Assembly: GCA_012934845.2 (NCBI GenBank) | Contig: WNNJ02002028.1 | Location: 1 to 64,000 of the forward strand | Direction: 5' to 3' | Source of the DNA: Pomphorhynchus laevis | Lineage: Eukaryota; Acanthocephala; Palaeacanthocephala; Echinorhynchida; Pomphorhynchidae | DNA: 64,000 nucleotides | Shown: positions 24,001 to 32,935 of the stretch, piece after piece | Layout of the letters: each line of letters opens with the position of its first letter | Position numbering within the stretch: position 1 is the first letter of the stretch | The notes under the pieces: model-generated | Database searches by the model: none | What the model was told of the DNA's origin: nothing | The model's input: the letters and a program-made list of their open reading frames with translations, nothing else | Made by a program: the position numbers and the translations under genes

Positions 24001-25220
24001 AAATCAGCTAACTGAGTACACGTATTTTATACTATATAATTAAAAATACTGATAAACAAAAATAAATAATTAAATAATTAAAAAATAAATAATTAAATAA
24101 TAATTATAAGTAAGATTTTAATAAGTAACAAAAAATATTATTGTTCACGGGTAAATAATAACTTGTCAGTATAACGAATAAGATCAGATAACTTATTTTT
24201 TACGATATAGAAATAAAAATAAAGATAAATAATAAATAATTATGTAAGTTTTTAGACGATTTATATTTTTATCAAGTCAAAATTTAAAATTGAAATTTAT
24301 AATAAAAGTCATTTTTATGAATTGACAAATAAATAACAGACGATGTATCATAATAAGGATTAGAGGTCATTTAAATGTCATTCGAGTCGACGTATTTTAT
24401 ACTATATATAATTTAAAAATAATAAACAAATAATTTAAAATAACAAACAAAATTTATGATTTAGGACATTAAATTTTAATTCAAAAAATATAATTCGATC
24501 AGAAGGATATCTAGCAAATTATTTAGATTTACAAAGTAAAACTAAGATAATTTGAACCATCTGCTTTACAAATCCTATATAATTCATATTTCGGTGGTTT
24601 ATGGAAAATAAATATAAGATCAGCTAACTGAGCCTACGTATTAAATATTATTTATAAATTGAAAAATATTCTAAATAAAATTCAAATAATTAAATTATAA
24701 ATAATAAATAATTTATTTTAATTTACACGATCAGTAAAGTATAAAACTGCATGCTTTTTACAACCTTCGTCTGAAAGTTAAACCCGGAATGCGCCTATCA
24801 CAGACGCCTAGCCCCCAATGTAACGTTTCAACCTTAGTCTACTCATAACCGCAGGGTGGTCTCATCAGTGTGGCCCTGTAGCTACACAACTTCGACTGTA
24901 CTTACTACTCAGTTAACCTCAGAATTGTAAAGCATAAAATGAATTTTAACTTAATTTCATTATAAAAATACAACGGAAGTCCACATCAAGTGAAGAATGC
25001 GAACTTTTCGCATAAAAATATTTCTATTCCAAAAGCATTTTACATCAAGATATATTATTTCCTTAAATTTCAACAGTTACTAACCTCTAGAGCTAGACAG
25101 AATAATGTCCTCGTTTGCTCGCGTAGTAGCAATTTGAGTTACCCAATTTTGATGACCTTTAAGGCTACCAATCATATCAATGCGAAACGACCTCTGTGCG
25201 TAATCCACGTTTGTATGCAT
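14819..25220 (-). CDS. RACK1: RACK1, seven-bladed WD40 ribosomal scaffold protein (six exons)
   Basis: The spliced product is a full RACK1: a WD40 propeller that sits on the head of the 40S subunit and docks kinases such as PKC. Exons run from high to low coordinates: 25220-25085, 18746-18575, 17831-17684, 16513-16421, 16371-16120 and 15055-14819. All introns are GT-AG, and the phases (1, 2, 0, 0, 0) are consistent. Diagnostic strings are [72 protein letters not shown] and [12 protein letters not shown]. The Arg-Asp-Lys after blade 1, which contacts the ribosome in other species, is kept. The ATG at 25220 gives 345 aa and that at 25175 gives 330; human RACK1 has 317. The extra length is mostly a ~25-residue acidic insertion before the last blade. 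Intron 1 is 6.3 kb and hosts another gene and a retroelement, whereas intron 4 is only 49 bases. Confidence 0.96.
15825..15870 (-). repeat. Duplicate of the RACK1 intron 3/exon 4 junction
   Basis: Forty-six bases match 16505-16550 with two differences. On the minus strand they hold the end of intron 3, including its acceptor AG, plus the first ~9 bases of exon 4. It now lies inside intron 5, in the same orientation. Confidence 0.7.
16120..16371 (-). CDS. RACK1: RACK1 exon 5
   Basis: 84 codons from [20 protein letters not shown] through [19 protein letters not shown] to SFIRIY, phase 0 at both ends, with a GTAAGT donor. Preceded by a 49-base intron. Confidence 0.96.
16421..16513 (-). CDS. RACK1: RACK1 exon 4
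   Basis: Exactly 31 codons ([15 protein letters not shown] ... SCGWDKTVK), phase 0 at both ends. The acceptor side is partly duplicated in a later intron (see 15825-15870). Confidence 0.95.
16740..17195 (+). repeat. Dispersed repeat family R, one body and three tails
   Basis: AT-rich body from about 16760, a tail at 16905-16980 (ggtcatcagaaggaactgc, tatgttatcaggtttcgg) and two shorter tail copies at 17025-17075 and 17100-17165. It lies in RACK1 intron 3, antisense to the gene. Confidence 0.65.
17200..17683. other. RACK1 intron 3 remainder, nothing recognised
   Basis: AT-rich sequence with no long open frame or repeat that I recognise, up to the exon 3 donor. Confidence 0.5.
17684..17831 (-). 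CDS. RACK1: RACK1 exon 3
   Basis: Encodes [38 protein letters not shown] and [11 protein letters not shown], ending at GTAGGT. It corresponds to blade 3 of the propeller. Confidence 0.95.
17832..18574. other. RACK1 intron 2, nothing recognised
   Basis: AT-rich intron without coding potential or recognisable repeats. Confidence 0.6.
18575..18746 (-). CDS. RACK1: RACK1 exon 2
   Basis: Starts after a T-rich acceptor (ttttttag) and completes the Asp codon split from exon 1. It encodes [36 protein letters not shown] and [14 protein letters not shown], then the GA of a split Glu codon before GTAAGA. Confidence 0.95.
19023..19156 (+). repeat. 13-bp tandem repeat immediately 5' of the family B element
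   Basis: About ten imperfect copies of gactttccagatc end exactly where the element's ATG begins (19157). Short tandem repeats just upstream of the first ORF resemble the monomer promoters of some non-LTR elements; here that role is inference. Confidence 0.85.
19157..21100 (+). mobile_element. Family B retroelement, internally deleted copy
   Basis: In order: an N-terminal cysteine cluster ([20 protein letters not shown], then [11 protein letters not shown]), about 300 residues of linker, the start of a reverse transcriptase ([46 protein letters not shown]), then a C-terminal domain ([46 protein letters not shown]). The RT catalytic core between about 20430 and 20450 is missing, so the copy cannot be autonomous. 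The spacing of D, D and E-x-K in the C-terminal domain suggests a PD-(D/E)XK nuclease fold. It ends with a 3' UTR holding GTGAATAAAGC near 21080 and a short A run. Its GC content is clearly above that of the surrounding intron. It lies in RACK1 intron 1, antisense to the gene. Confidence 0.75.
20420..20450 (+). repeat. 12-bp perfect hairpin at the family B deletion point
   Basis: aaatctgcaacc (20420-20431) and ggttgcagattt (20439-20450) are exact inverse complements around a seven-base loop. The two halves of the element's protein fall on either side of it. Confidence 0.85.
21100..21949. other. RACK1 intron 1 spacer, nothing recognised
   Basis: AT-rich, no coding signal. A short stretch (agatcacc-gaaaacagattt) occurs twice, at about 21482 and 21732. 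Confidence 0.5.
21950..22103 (+). CDS. Candidate internal exon of an unrecognised gene
   Basis: A strong acceptor (agtctttgcag) opens 51 codons that read [20 protein letters not shown], then [20 protein letters not shown] and [11 protein letters not shown], ending at a GTAAGA donor. Composition and splice sites look genuine. The frame stays open 11 codons past the donor, so it could instead be a terminal exon. Its phase does not fit the best model of the downstream gene at 22552, so it may belong to another transcript. I do not recognise the family. Confidence 0.35.
22168..22344 (-). CDS. Possible exon, Rpp20/Alba-like motif
   Basis: Minus-strand frame with [20 protein letters not shown] then [12 protein letters not shown], ending at a TAA. 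The string VYLHGLG resembles the IYIHGLG signature of the RNase P/MRP subunit Rpp20 (POP7). There is no ATG at a sensible place, so an upstream exon would be needed; an AG precedes PPVYL. The evidence is one short motif. Confidence 0.2.
   Translation of the reverse strand: MGFRIFKNLRPPVYLHGLGTVDSYLYSIIQKSIMDVYVFNHNLFRPIPNLSRHLLSKS
22552..23736 (+). CDS. Unrecognised C2HC zinc-finger gene nested in RACK1 intron 1
   Basis: The long 3' part (about 22943-23736) is one frame with a C-x2-C-x12-H-x3-C finger ([20 protein letters not shown], then C), a helical stretch ([20 protein letters not shown]), a polar middle and a basic tail ([15 protein letters not shown]). The frame is open back to an ATG at 22678, giving 352 aa, but its first ~65 residues look unnatural. 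A three-exon model reads better: 22552-22594, 22707-22874, 22943-23736. Its phases agree (1, 1), it totals 334 aa, and it replaces that segment with [20 protein letters not shown], then [13 protein letters not shown]. The second donor (GTATTC) is weak. The basic tail suggests a nuclear or nucleic-acid-binding protein; the function is unknown. Confidence 0.6.
23822..23827 (+). terminator. Polyadenylation signal of the nested gene
   Basis: AATAAA about 85 bases after the stop at 23736, preceded by a T-rich stretch. Confidence 0.5.
23995..24385 (+). repeat. Dispersed repeat family R, stacked partial units
   Basis: Opening blocks at about 24003 (atcagctaactgagtacacg), 24182 and 24390, an AT-rich body, and a truncated tail (aataaggattagaggtcatt) near 24355. 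Confidence 0.6.
24615..24725 (+). repeat. Dispersed repeat family R, opening part only
   Basis: gatcagctaactgagcctac at 24620 followed by the usual AT-rich run, cut short before the tail. Confidence 0.6.
24765..24910 (-). other. GC-richer island with a degenerate hammerhead-like core
   Basis: On the minus strand CTGATGA is followed by GACC ... GGTT and GAAAC, the order of a hammerhead core. However, stem I does not pair, the stem II loop is about 24 bases and stem III is not convincing. It could be a decayed ribozyme-bearing repeat. Confidence 0.25.
25085..25220 (-). CDS. RACK1: RACK1 exon 1
   Basis: Encodes [20 protein letters not shown] then [20 protein letters not shown] and ends SSSR plus one base, at a GTTAGT donor (25084). 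A TAA lies four codons before the first ATG. The second in-frame ATG (25175) leaves only three residues before the conserved SLKGH, so the first is preferred; other RACK1 proteins have about eight residues there. Confidence 0.92.
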
Positions 25221-25904
25221 GACGGTGTATTAAGATGAAGACGTAAAATCTCTAGAAGCAGAACAAAAAATAACTTTCATAATCGGCAATTCAATGAGTT
25301 AATAATTCAACGAGGTAAGCTGCAACAAATTCATAAATGCCAGATTCGCTATAAATTCGTCGATAAAAACATAATTTTAGGTAAAACCAAAAATTAGAGT
25401 ATAATTAAAGACTATACAAATAGATAAAAAGTAAAATACCAATTATTTAAAATGATTGAAATAATTAAGGGTCTGACGAAAACAACTTTCGATTGCGATA
25501 TCGAAAAAATCAAAATTTATTTAAATTTTTAATTTGATTGAAATTATCAGAGACGTAATATTTAAATACTTTAACAAACCCATAAAAAAACAATCGAAAT
25601 TTAAAACATCTACATTATTATAATCAAAATAAAGCTGTGACTATGACTTTTTGTAACATTTTATTTCGGTGAATTATTTATACGCGAGTAAAACATTAAT
25701 TATAAATTTGATTTATTTTTAAAAGTCTGCTGACATCAAGACAGCACAATGCATTTATACTTGCACTTGATTCCGGTATTCCAACATGTCGATTAAAAGT
25801 AAAAAAATTAACAGATCAGTAACTATACTCGATGATCTATTAAAGTAGCTTGAAAGACTTATCGACAACACTCCTTTACTAACAAAATACAAGACAGTTT
25901 ATAA
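25221..25904. other. RACK1 5' flank, no motif assigned
   Basis: AT-rich sequence upstream of the RACK1 start. I could not pick out a TATA box or other promoter element against the base composition. Confidence 0.4.
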
Positions 25905-26220
25905 AGTATATAACGGGAATTCATATATCGCTGTGTTCTCAGCGATAACGTTCCCTTCATTCCCTCTTACTTTACTTTTCCAATTACTCCAACAACTACG
26001 GTTTCCGATCCTTTCTCATCGCCGCCCCACTCACCTGACATCAGCTCACTCTCGACGTCCGCCGCGCCCTCTCCTTTATCACATTCAAACACCTCCTCTG
26101 TTCACACCTTATCGACAAATGATTTAGACTTTTGTTTGTTTTTTTTCTTCACGGTCATGTAAGCGTCGCTAGCACGCATTTGCCACGTAAAAAAAATTAA
26201 TCTATTTTTTATCAATAAAA
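25905..26220 (+). mobile_element. Family A LINE, 3' fragment
   Basis: Encodes a broken copy of the family A RT C-terminus (VPNYSNNYGLRSFLV region, TTTVSDPF here) and ends in the family tail ttcacggtcatgtaagcgtc followed by a cacgcatttgccacgt block. Confidence 0.75.
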
Positions 26221-26680
26221 GTAAACCTTGATTCTTATACAGTTTGTCAATACCCGCAAATTGGGAAAATGTTCCTGATAGCTTTTTACATCTTATGATA
26301 ATTTCATTTCTGTGATATTTTAACTTATTCTTACAACGGATGATGTGGCCAAATGTTCGCAATCAGATCCACTAAAAATTAAGACACAAAAAATCACACA
26401 AACGATGAAATTTTGGCAAAAATCAATCGGTAGCGGAGATAAAGACTTCGATAAGACGCCTGCAAGTACAAAAGAAGGTGTACGAATATACGCAAATAAT
26501 TCTATGATAAAGGTGCGGAAAATTAGTATGATCGATAACCAAATTTTGAGGAGTATTTTGAAGCATAAAGAACAGATTCATTGGAGTTCAAAGATAAAGA
26601 AGTTAGTCCGGAAAGATCGAAAGAAGAAATACTTATATAAGAAGGATAGTTGACTTTAAATAAGCAAAATGAAATTCAAA
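26221..26680 (+). other. Low-confidence open frame between LINE fragments
   Basis: A 102-codon frame (26345-26653; MAKCSQSDPLKIKTQKITQT at its start) is Lys-rich and ends KKKYLYKKDS. It has no recognisable motif; it may be host sequence or chance. Confidence 0.2.
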
Positions 26681-27735
26681 GTATTTTGCCTTGAATTTTG
26701 CGTCGTTTCCGATCTCTTTTCTCCACCAACTGATCCTGTCACCATATGCATTTCCAATCCTATGTCATAACCTTTCCTCACAGCGCCCGCCACCTCCATA
26801 TTATCCATATCATCTTAGTCTCAAGCTGTCAAGCCTACTACCTTCATATCCTACACTCACAGCTCTTCAATCGTGACCTTACCAATTCAGGTCACTCGTT
26901 TTCCTTAATAGAAACGTTGTCCTTCTCGCAATCATTGCGTAATCGCCACTAAAAACACTCCTTCACCCTCCTTATCTTCACAAGATTCGACCATGATGTT
27001 TCCGCATTTAGATTCATACTATCGTATCTTGTTTTTACGGATAACCCATCATTTTCAACGACATATATTTTGTCGCATTCATCCGCCTAACCGAATCTAC
27101 TCAATCTAATCCTTATCAGCCCACTCTTATAAAAATTATTTTCAAGTATCGCTCTAACGTATCCTCTGTCATCTCCAAATGATTTAAACTTATATCTTCT
27201 TCAGCCACTCGCAATTTACCCGATCGCAACACTTCCGAAATCGCTCAACTCTCTTCTGCCCGCATCGAAAAACGACGTCGCGAGGAAACTGGCGAAACAT
27301 CACTCTCCATTCGAATCATCGATGAAATTTTCAAGTTGTTCACATCCGCTTAAAAATTCGATGGTGCTCCATCTTTCCTAAGTGCCTTCACTGCAAGCCC
27401 CTTTCACAACCACACACGGTTTCTGCCTCGGTCTCCTCAATACTATATCTATTCTCCACAAATCTCGTATAATCTTCAACCTCTTAACCAAACAATTCAT
27501 CGATCTATTCTCCAAATCCTGGCAGTATAAAACCGACGGCCTAACCATTCACCGTCTGAGCTCATCCCCTTCAAAATTATCTAATCATGACAACACTGCG
27601 GCATTCGCCCGTCAGTCCGCGTCTCGTCGCAAAATCACTCCCCTTTTCAGTCCTTGCTCTTTAGAATTGCTCACTTGTCGTTCTTCTAGCCAAATCACTC
27701 TGGATATCGGCATTGTATACCTGCTAATTTAAAAG
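26680..27735 (+). mobile_element. Family A LINE, degenerate 5' part
   Basis: Similar to the ORF1-ORF2 junction of better copies: ARIEKRRREETGETSLSIRI at about 27260, then a broken endonuclease start (FCLGLLNTISILHKSRIIF near 27410). It stops near 27735. Many breaks; an old copy. Confidence 0.65.
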
Positions 27736-27790
27736 AACTAGAATACCTGCTAGTTTAAACTTTCTTGGCTTCTTAATAAACTACTTACAT

Positions 27791-27850
27791 TCCAGATTAT
27801 TCCTGTCAGTTCCAGATTATTCCTGTCAGTTCCAGATTATTCCTGTCAGT
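27791..27850 (+). repeat. 20-bp tandem repeat, three exact copies
   Basis: tccagattattcctgtcagt three times, then an inverted pair (ccgc ... gcgg) at 27851-27870 and the start of family A ORF1 at 27899. It probably belongs to the 5' UTR of the element. Confidence 0.9.
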
Positions 27851-27898
27851 TCCGCTCGCTACGCTCGCGGATTGAGCTCAATCTATCGATAAAAGGTC

Positions 27899-28417
27899 AT
27901 GCCTAAAAAAGCGCGATCTCAGATCCCTGTTCCTGATCAACAATCTTCCACATCTAAATGCAATGATGGTTATACCAGCTTTGAAGTTGGATGCGATTCC
28001 AAAGATTGCGATGTATGGACACTTGTTCGTGTTAAAATATCCGACCACTCAGTGTATAAACTTAAACATTTCACTTGCGGTTTTTGTACATCAGTACGAC
28101 TACTACAGTTATCCTGCTCATCTACTCCTGTATCACACACTACCACTCAGACCAATGCTGTTTTAGATGTTTCCCTCGCATCAACACCTGACTTCGCATC
28201 ATATAATCCCATTATTGAACCTACTCTCTCACACACTCCTCGTTCAACTACGTACCAAACTTCCATTAATCTTTCTCATTCTAACAATGCTAACGGCAAA
28301 GCTTTTCATCTCGTACCTCCTCTTTCCTATTCCTCCCCCAATCTAAATAAATCTCAAACTTCTTTATTCTCCTCACGAACTCCTTACTCGACCCCCCCCT
28401 GTATCACCTCTCAATAA
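27899..28417 (+). CDS. Family A ORF1, PHD-like zinc-binding protein (partial)
   Basis: 172 codons from an ATG at 27899. It holds a Cys-rich segment EVGCDSKDCDVWTLVRVKI then LKHFTCGFCTSVRLLQL, i.e. C-x4-C ... C-x2-C, resembling half of a PHD finger. The same block appears in copies at 39627-39914 (CSAHDCSVWTTIVCDI) and 61395-61500 (CDKHGCDVWTLLKVKK). The remainder is Ser/Pro/Thr-rich. The frame breaks at 28417, and ORF1-like sequence continues in pieces to about 29120. CR1-group ORF1 proteins are thought to bind RNA or the RNP. Confidence 0.65.
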   Translation: MPKKARSQIPVPDQQSSTSKCNDGYTSFEVGCDSKDCDVWTLVRVKISDHSVYKLKHFTCGFCTSVRLLQLSCSSTPVSHTTTQTNAVLDVSLASTPDFASYNPIIEPTLSHTPRSTTYQTSINLSHSNNANGKAFHLVPPLSYSSPNLNKSQTSLFSSRTPYSTPPCITSQ

Positions 28418-29188
28418 TTTACACCCTTCCATCAAAATCATTTCCAGTAACATTTCCGATCAACTAATTCAACACTCCATTCCTGTCACTCATGTCCCAA
28501 CCTATTTTAATTCTCCTTACTCTACCTCCCACGTAACACTTCCCAATAAGTTACATCCTTCATTTAAAATCATATCCAGTCACATCTCTGATCAACCGAT
28601 TCAACACCCCGCTCCTGTCACACTTGCTCCAACCAATATTAATTCTTTATCAAGCACCCTGTCATTTCCACTTCTATCTGCTCATCTACCTCGACTCCAA
28701 CCAGCTCTGTCCGTCCACCACTTCCACGAAATCGTTTTCCTTCGCGCGATCGCTGTATAATCATATCAAACTTAAAGCTTTCCGAATCTGCTTCTCCACA
28801 ATCTCGCCTCGATGATGATGTATCTGCTTTCAGGTCTATCCTAGCAACCATTCTTCCTGATGATAACCCATCACTCTTCAATAATATCGCTCCTGTATCC
28901 TTTATTCGTTTAAACAAATCCACTAAATCAAATCATCTCAGTCCTCCACTCTTAAAAATCGTTTTCCGACATAGTTCACATGCCTCTTCGGTACTCTCCC
29001 AACGTTTTAAACTTCTTACCACTTCATCTACTTGCCGTATCTTTCCTGACCGCTCCCCTTCTGATATTGCCCAGCTCAATTTAGCTCGCATTGAAAAAAC
29101 ATCGACGTGAAACAAACGGCGAGTCATCCTTATCTATACGTAAAATCAACGGAAATTTTCACGTTCTTCACACAAGGCCAAAAATTCG

Positions 29189-30325
29189 ATGGCGTCCCAT
29201 CTCTCCCCCTTGTCTTCTTCGCTAGTCGATCTCGCTCCTAAGCATACTTTTCGTCTTAGTCTATTCAATACTCGCTCCATTCTTCATAAAGCTGATATGC
29301 TTCTCGATATCTTCGATCAATTATCTATCGATATTCTCTGCATTACCGAATCCTGGCACACTGACTCCAACGATCTTGCTATTCGTCGTCTATGTCGCTC
29401 TGGTTGTTCTCTAGTTGAATCAGCTCGTCAAATTACATCTCATACATCTACTGCGTCTAACCATGGCGGTATTGTTGCCATTGCTCGTCACCCAATGTCT
29501 TTACGTAAAATCAACGTTAACATCCGTTACACCTCGTTCGAATTACTCATATGCAGATTATCAACGCCTTTCCCTCTGGAACTTGTGATTGTATACCGTC
29601 CAGGTTCAGTTGCCCCATCACGTATCTTCTTTAACGACCTTGCAGATCTAATGTCTCACTGTTCATTGTCTTATACTCCTTCTTTTGTTCTCGGTGACTT
29701 TAACATTCGTCTTGATCGCCCGTCTGACTCTGACTCTATCACTTTAACTAATCTTTTTTCTGATTTTAACTATAAATTACTTTCAACAAGCCCAACTCAT
29801 ATTCTCGGCGGTGCTCTCGACATCATCGCTGTTCCTAACTGCTTCAATGAGTATACCTCTTTGTCAATTACTGATCCTGGTTTGTCCGATCATTTCCTTG
29901 TCACTCTTACTCTTACTCGTCCCCATCCTCCTTCTCCGCCTTTACCTTTATCTACACCAAGTCGACCCTGGAAGCTTCTCGATATCCCTGTTCTCTGCAC
30001 AGCCTTACTCAATTCTTCACTCTTTTCACTTCCTCTTAACTATCTCTCTCCCGATGATCTCTGCATTCTGTTTGATTCTGAACTTACGTCGATCCTTAAT
30101 AACCTTCTGTCTAGTCGACTTCGACGTTCCCAGCGCTTGCGCCATGCTCCCTGGTTCGATTCTGACTGTAGTCTTTCTAAGCGTCGACTCCGTCACTCTT
30201 TTCGTATGTATAAACGCTTTCTTAAACGTTCACCCAACTCACTCCCTCCAAATCTTCGTGATTCCTACTTTTCTCAACGCCGTTCACATCTCATTCTTAT
30301 ACGTACTAAACGTACTCTCTTTTAG
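29189..30325 (+). CDS. Family A ORF2 N-terminus: APE-type endonuclease
   Basis: 378 codons ending at a TAG. Endonuclease motifs occur in order: FNTRSILHKADMLLD (residues ~25-40), CITESWH with the catalytic Glu (~50), VIVYRPGS (~130), VLGDFNIRLD with Asp/Asn (~165) and SDHFLVTLTLTR with the final Asp-His (~240). The linker to the RT follows (WFDSDCSLSKRRLRHSFRMY). The domain nicks target DNA to prime reverse transcription. All its key residues look intact; the stop falls in the linker, about 230 codons before the RT fingers. Confidence 0.85.
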   Translation: MASHLSPLSSSLVDLAPKHTFRLSLFNTRSILHKADMLLDIFDQLSIDILCITESWHTDSNDLAIRRLCRSGCSLVESARQITSHTSTASNHGGIVAIARHPMSLRKINVNIRYTSFELLICRLSTPFPLELVIVYRPGSVAPSRIFFNDLADLMSHCSLSYTPSFVLGDFNIRLDRPSDSDSITLTNLFSDFNYKLLSTSPTHILGGALDIIAVPNCFNEYTSLSITDPGLSDHFLVTLTLTRPHPPSPPLPLSTPSRPWKLLDIPVLCTALLNSSLFSLPLNYLSPDDLCILFDSELTSILNNLLSSRLRRSQRLRHAPWFDSDCSLSKRRLRHSFRMYKRFLKRSPNSLPPNLRDSYFSQRRSHLILIRTKRTLF

Positions 30326-32093
30326 CGAAATCAACTCGAGTCATCTTCCAACTCTAAATCTCATTGGAAAATCTTAAACTCAATTCTTTCACGATCATCT
30401 ACCCCTTGTAATATAAATCCTGATGAATTTTCTTCTTATCTACAAACTAAACTATCTAATTTACTTTCCCTACTACCCATAGCCTCCTTGTACCCACTCT
30501 TTTCTTTAAATACTTCCCTCCCAGAACTATTCCACCTTCTTCCCGTTTCGTCTGATGAAGTTTCTTCGGTTCTGCTGTCATTACCTAATAAAACCTCTCA
30601 TTCTGACCCAATTCCCACTCACTTGCTTAAAAATATCTGTTCTTTTATCTACCCTTCCTAACCACATTGTTCAACTCGTCCATCCGTAGCTGTACATTTC
30701 CTTCCATCTGAAAATGCGCCACTGTTCGTCCTCTCATCAAAAAGCCAACTCTCGACTCCTCACTACCATCTTCGGACCGTCCTATTTCACTTCTCCCAAC
30801 CCTCTCTAAACTCCTTGAGCGTCTCGTTCTTAAGCAAGTTAATACATATCTCTATTCCTCTAACTTATTTCCTCCCTTCCAAGCCGCTTTTCGCTCTAAT
30901 TACTCTACCGAAATTGCCTGTCTTAAAGTTTATAACGACTTACTCATATCGCGCGATCATAAATTATGTAGTGTCATAGTTTCTCTTGATCTATCGTCTG
31001 CTTTTGACATCGTCGATCACTCGATTCTTCTCCATCGCCTTCGTCATGATTATGGCTTCTCTTTACCCACTGTATCATGGTTTTCTTCATATCTATCAAA
31101 CCGTACATTTCGCGTATATTCTAACTCTTCTCTCTCCCATCCTTCGTCCATTCCGTCCGGTGTTCCGCAAGGCTCCGTATTAGGCCCTATACTTTTCTCT
31201 CTTCTTCTTGGTGATTTGTCTTCGATTTCTCATAAATTTAACTTCCATGTTATGCAATATGCTGATGACATTCTCATCTATGCTCATGCACCTGTTTATC
31301 GTATTCGCGATCTTAGTGTTTCTGCTTCCGACTGTCTTGTCTCAATTTCCAATCATCTTTCTTCCCTTCGCCTTTCTCTGAATCCTGATAAATCCAAAAT
31401 TATGTGGATCCTACCTCGACGCCTCGGCTTCGAACCTCCCTCCGTATCATTAAATTCTACAATTCTTCCTATCGTTGATAATCTCGTTTTCCTAGGCTTC
31501 CATTTTGACAACCGACTTTCACTTAAACCTTTCGTTAGAGATAAAGTACGCTCATCTACCTTGATACTCCGCAACCTCCGTCAAGTTCGTAGATTGATCG
31601 ATTTCCCTTCTTGTATGACTCTCATATCATCTCTCCTTTTTCTAGACTCGATTATTGTCTTAGTCTATTTTCCAACTCACCTAAATCCACTCTTCTTCCC
31701 CTACAACGCATCGTCAACGCAGCTGTCCGAATTCTCCTCCGTCTTCGTCGTTTTGATCACACATCCTACCATCTTGCTTCTCTCGATTTGCCTACAATTT
31801 ATTGTCGTGTTCAAATTCGTCTTCTTATCGTTGCTTTCCGCCTTGTAACTTTTCATACCCCTTCATTTCTCAACCTTCCTTTTCTTGATAATTCCCGTCC
31901 TGTTTACTGTTCCTTGCGTTCCTGTAATTCCCTTCTTTTACATGTCCCAAACTACTCTACCTCCTTTGAACTCCGCTCCTTCCTGGTGGCTGCTCCTCTA
32001 TCGTGGAATCATCTGCCCATTCATATACGCCAATCAACTTCCCTGCAGTGCTTCAAACGACAAATCCGATCCCATCTGAACAATTTAACTGCT
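30326..32093 (+). pseudogene. Family A ORF2 C-terminus: reverse transcriptase, broken
   Basis: RT blocks are readable across more than one frame: ELFHLLPVSSDEVSSVLLSL, then RSNYSTEIACLKVYNDLLIS, SLDLSSAFDIVDHSILLHRL (motif A, about 30985), SGVPQGSVLGPILFSLLLGD (motif B, about 31155) and MQYADDILIYAHAP (motif C with YADD, about 31255). The thumb and C-terminal region ends VAAPLSWNHLPIHIRQSTSL. The catalytic box is intact, but the frame breaks near 30655 and 31640 disable the protein. Confidence 0.8.
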
Positions 32094-32125
32094 TGACTTT
32101 CTCATTTTTGTTTGTGGACTTGTAA

Positions 32126-32142
32126 GCGTACAGCTTGTACGC
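32126..32142 (+). other. Family A2 3' tail hairpin
   Basis: GCGTACA, three-base loop, TGTACGC: seven perfect pairs, followed by catttgccac and TTAAATAAA. The same place in A1 copies has GCGTGC/GCACGC. Confidence 0.8.
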
Positions 32143-32174
32143 ATTTGCCACATTAAATAAATTTGTATTATTAT

Positions 32175-32935
32175 ATTAATACCGATCAACGTATATCTCT
32201 ATTCATCCAATATGTACCCTCCTTTCCAATCCGTTTTCCGCTCTAATCACTCCACCGAAATCACTTGCATGAAAGTTTACCACGACCTGCTCATTTCTTT
32301 CAGCAAAGCCCTACAGTTTCTTTATCTGCCTCGACCTCTTTTCCGTCTTCGGCATCGTTGACCACTCCATCCTCCTTTCTCTCCTTCGTCATGATTACGG
32401 CTTTTCTTCCTACTCCGTAGCATGGTTTGCCTCATATCTACCCAACCGTTCACTTCGCGTAGGTTCTAAATCATCATCATCCCATCCCAACCTTATTTTC
32501 TGCATGATTCGACAAGGTTTAGTCTTAGGTCCGTGTTTTTTCTCGCATCCGCCCACCACATACACGATATCGACATTTCTGCATCCAACTGTCTTTCTTC
32601 TATCTACAAACGTCTCCATCTTTATCTCGTTCTAAACGCCGACAAGTCAAAAAAATGTGGATCCTCCCCCGTAAACCAAACATATCTCTTCCCACTGTAT
32701 CTTTTGCATCATCGATCATCCCCATAGTCCACAATCTCACTTTCTTAGGCTTCCATTTCGATGATCACATTTCCCTTAAACCCGTTCGTCCGTGAAAAAG
32801 TCAATGACGAACCCTCCTCTGTCCCCACCTTCTCGACACATGACTTAGATTTTTATTTCTTTGATGTGGCCATGAAAGCGTGCGTAGGCACGCATTTGCC
32901 ACGTAAAAATAAATCCTTTTTTAAAGTAAAAGGAA
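32175..32935 (+). mobile_element. Family A1 LINE, deleted RT and 3' tail fragment
   Basis: Begins in the RT fingers (YPPFQSVFRSNHSTEI), continues broken through motif A, skips much of the palm and resumes at MWILPRKPNISLPTV, then jumps to the 3' tail with the hairpin at 32878-32893. Two sizeable internal deletions. Confidence 0.75.

Larger units (their letters stand above)
27851..32170 (+). mobile_element. Family A LINE, near full-length copy (subfamily A2)
   Basis: A CR1/L2-type non-LTR element of about 4.3 kb: 5' UTR, ORF1 with a PHD-like Cys cluster, ORF2 with an APE-type endonuclease and a reverse transcriptase, and a 3' tail with a stable hairpin (32126-32142) and final TTAAATAAA. A handful of frame breaks, mainly between endonuclease and RT and in the thumb, make it inactive. 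The DNA is C/T-rich on the plus strand, unlike the surrounding genome. The tail differs from subfamily A1 by paired changes in the hairpin. Confidence 0.88.

Noticed and set aside
24765-24910. Hammerhead-like order CTGATGA-GACC...GGTT-GAAAC on the minus strand
   Set aside because: Stem I cannot be paired in any register that I tried, and stem III is two pairs at most. Kept only as a low-confidence feature.
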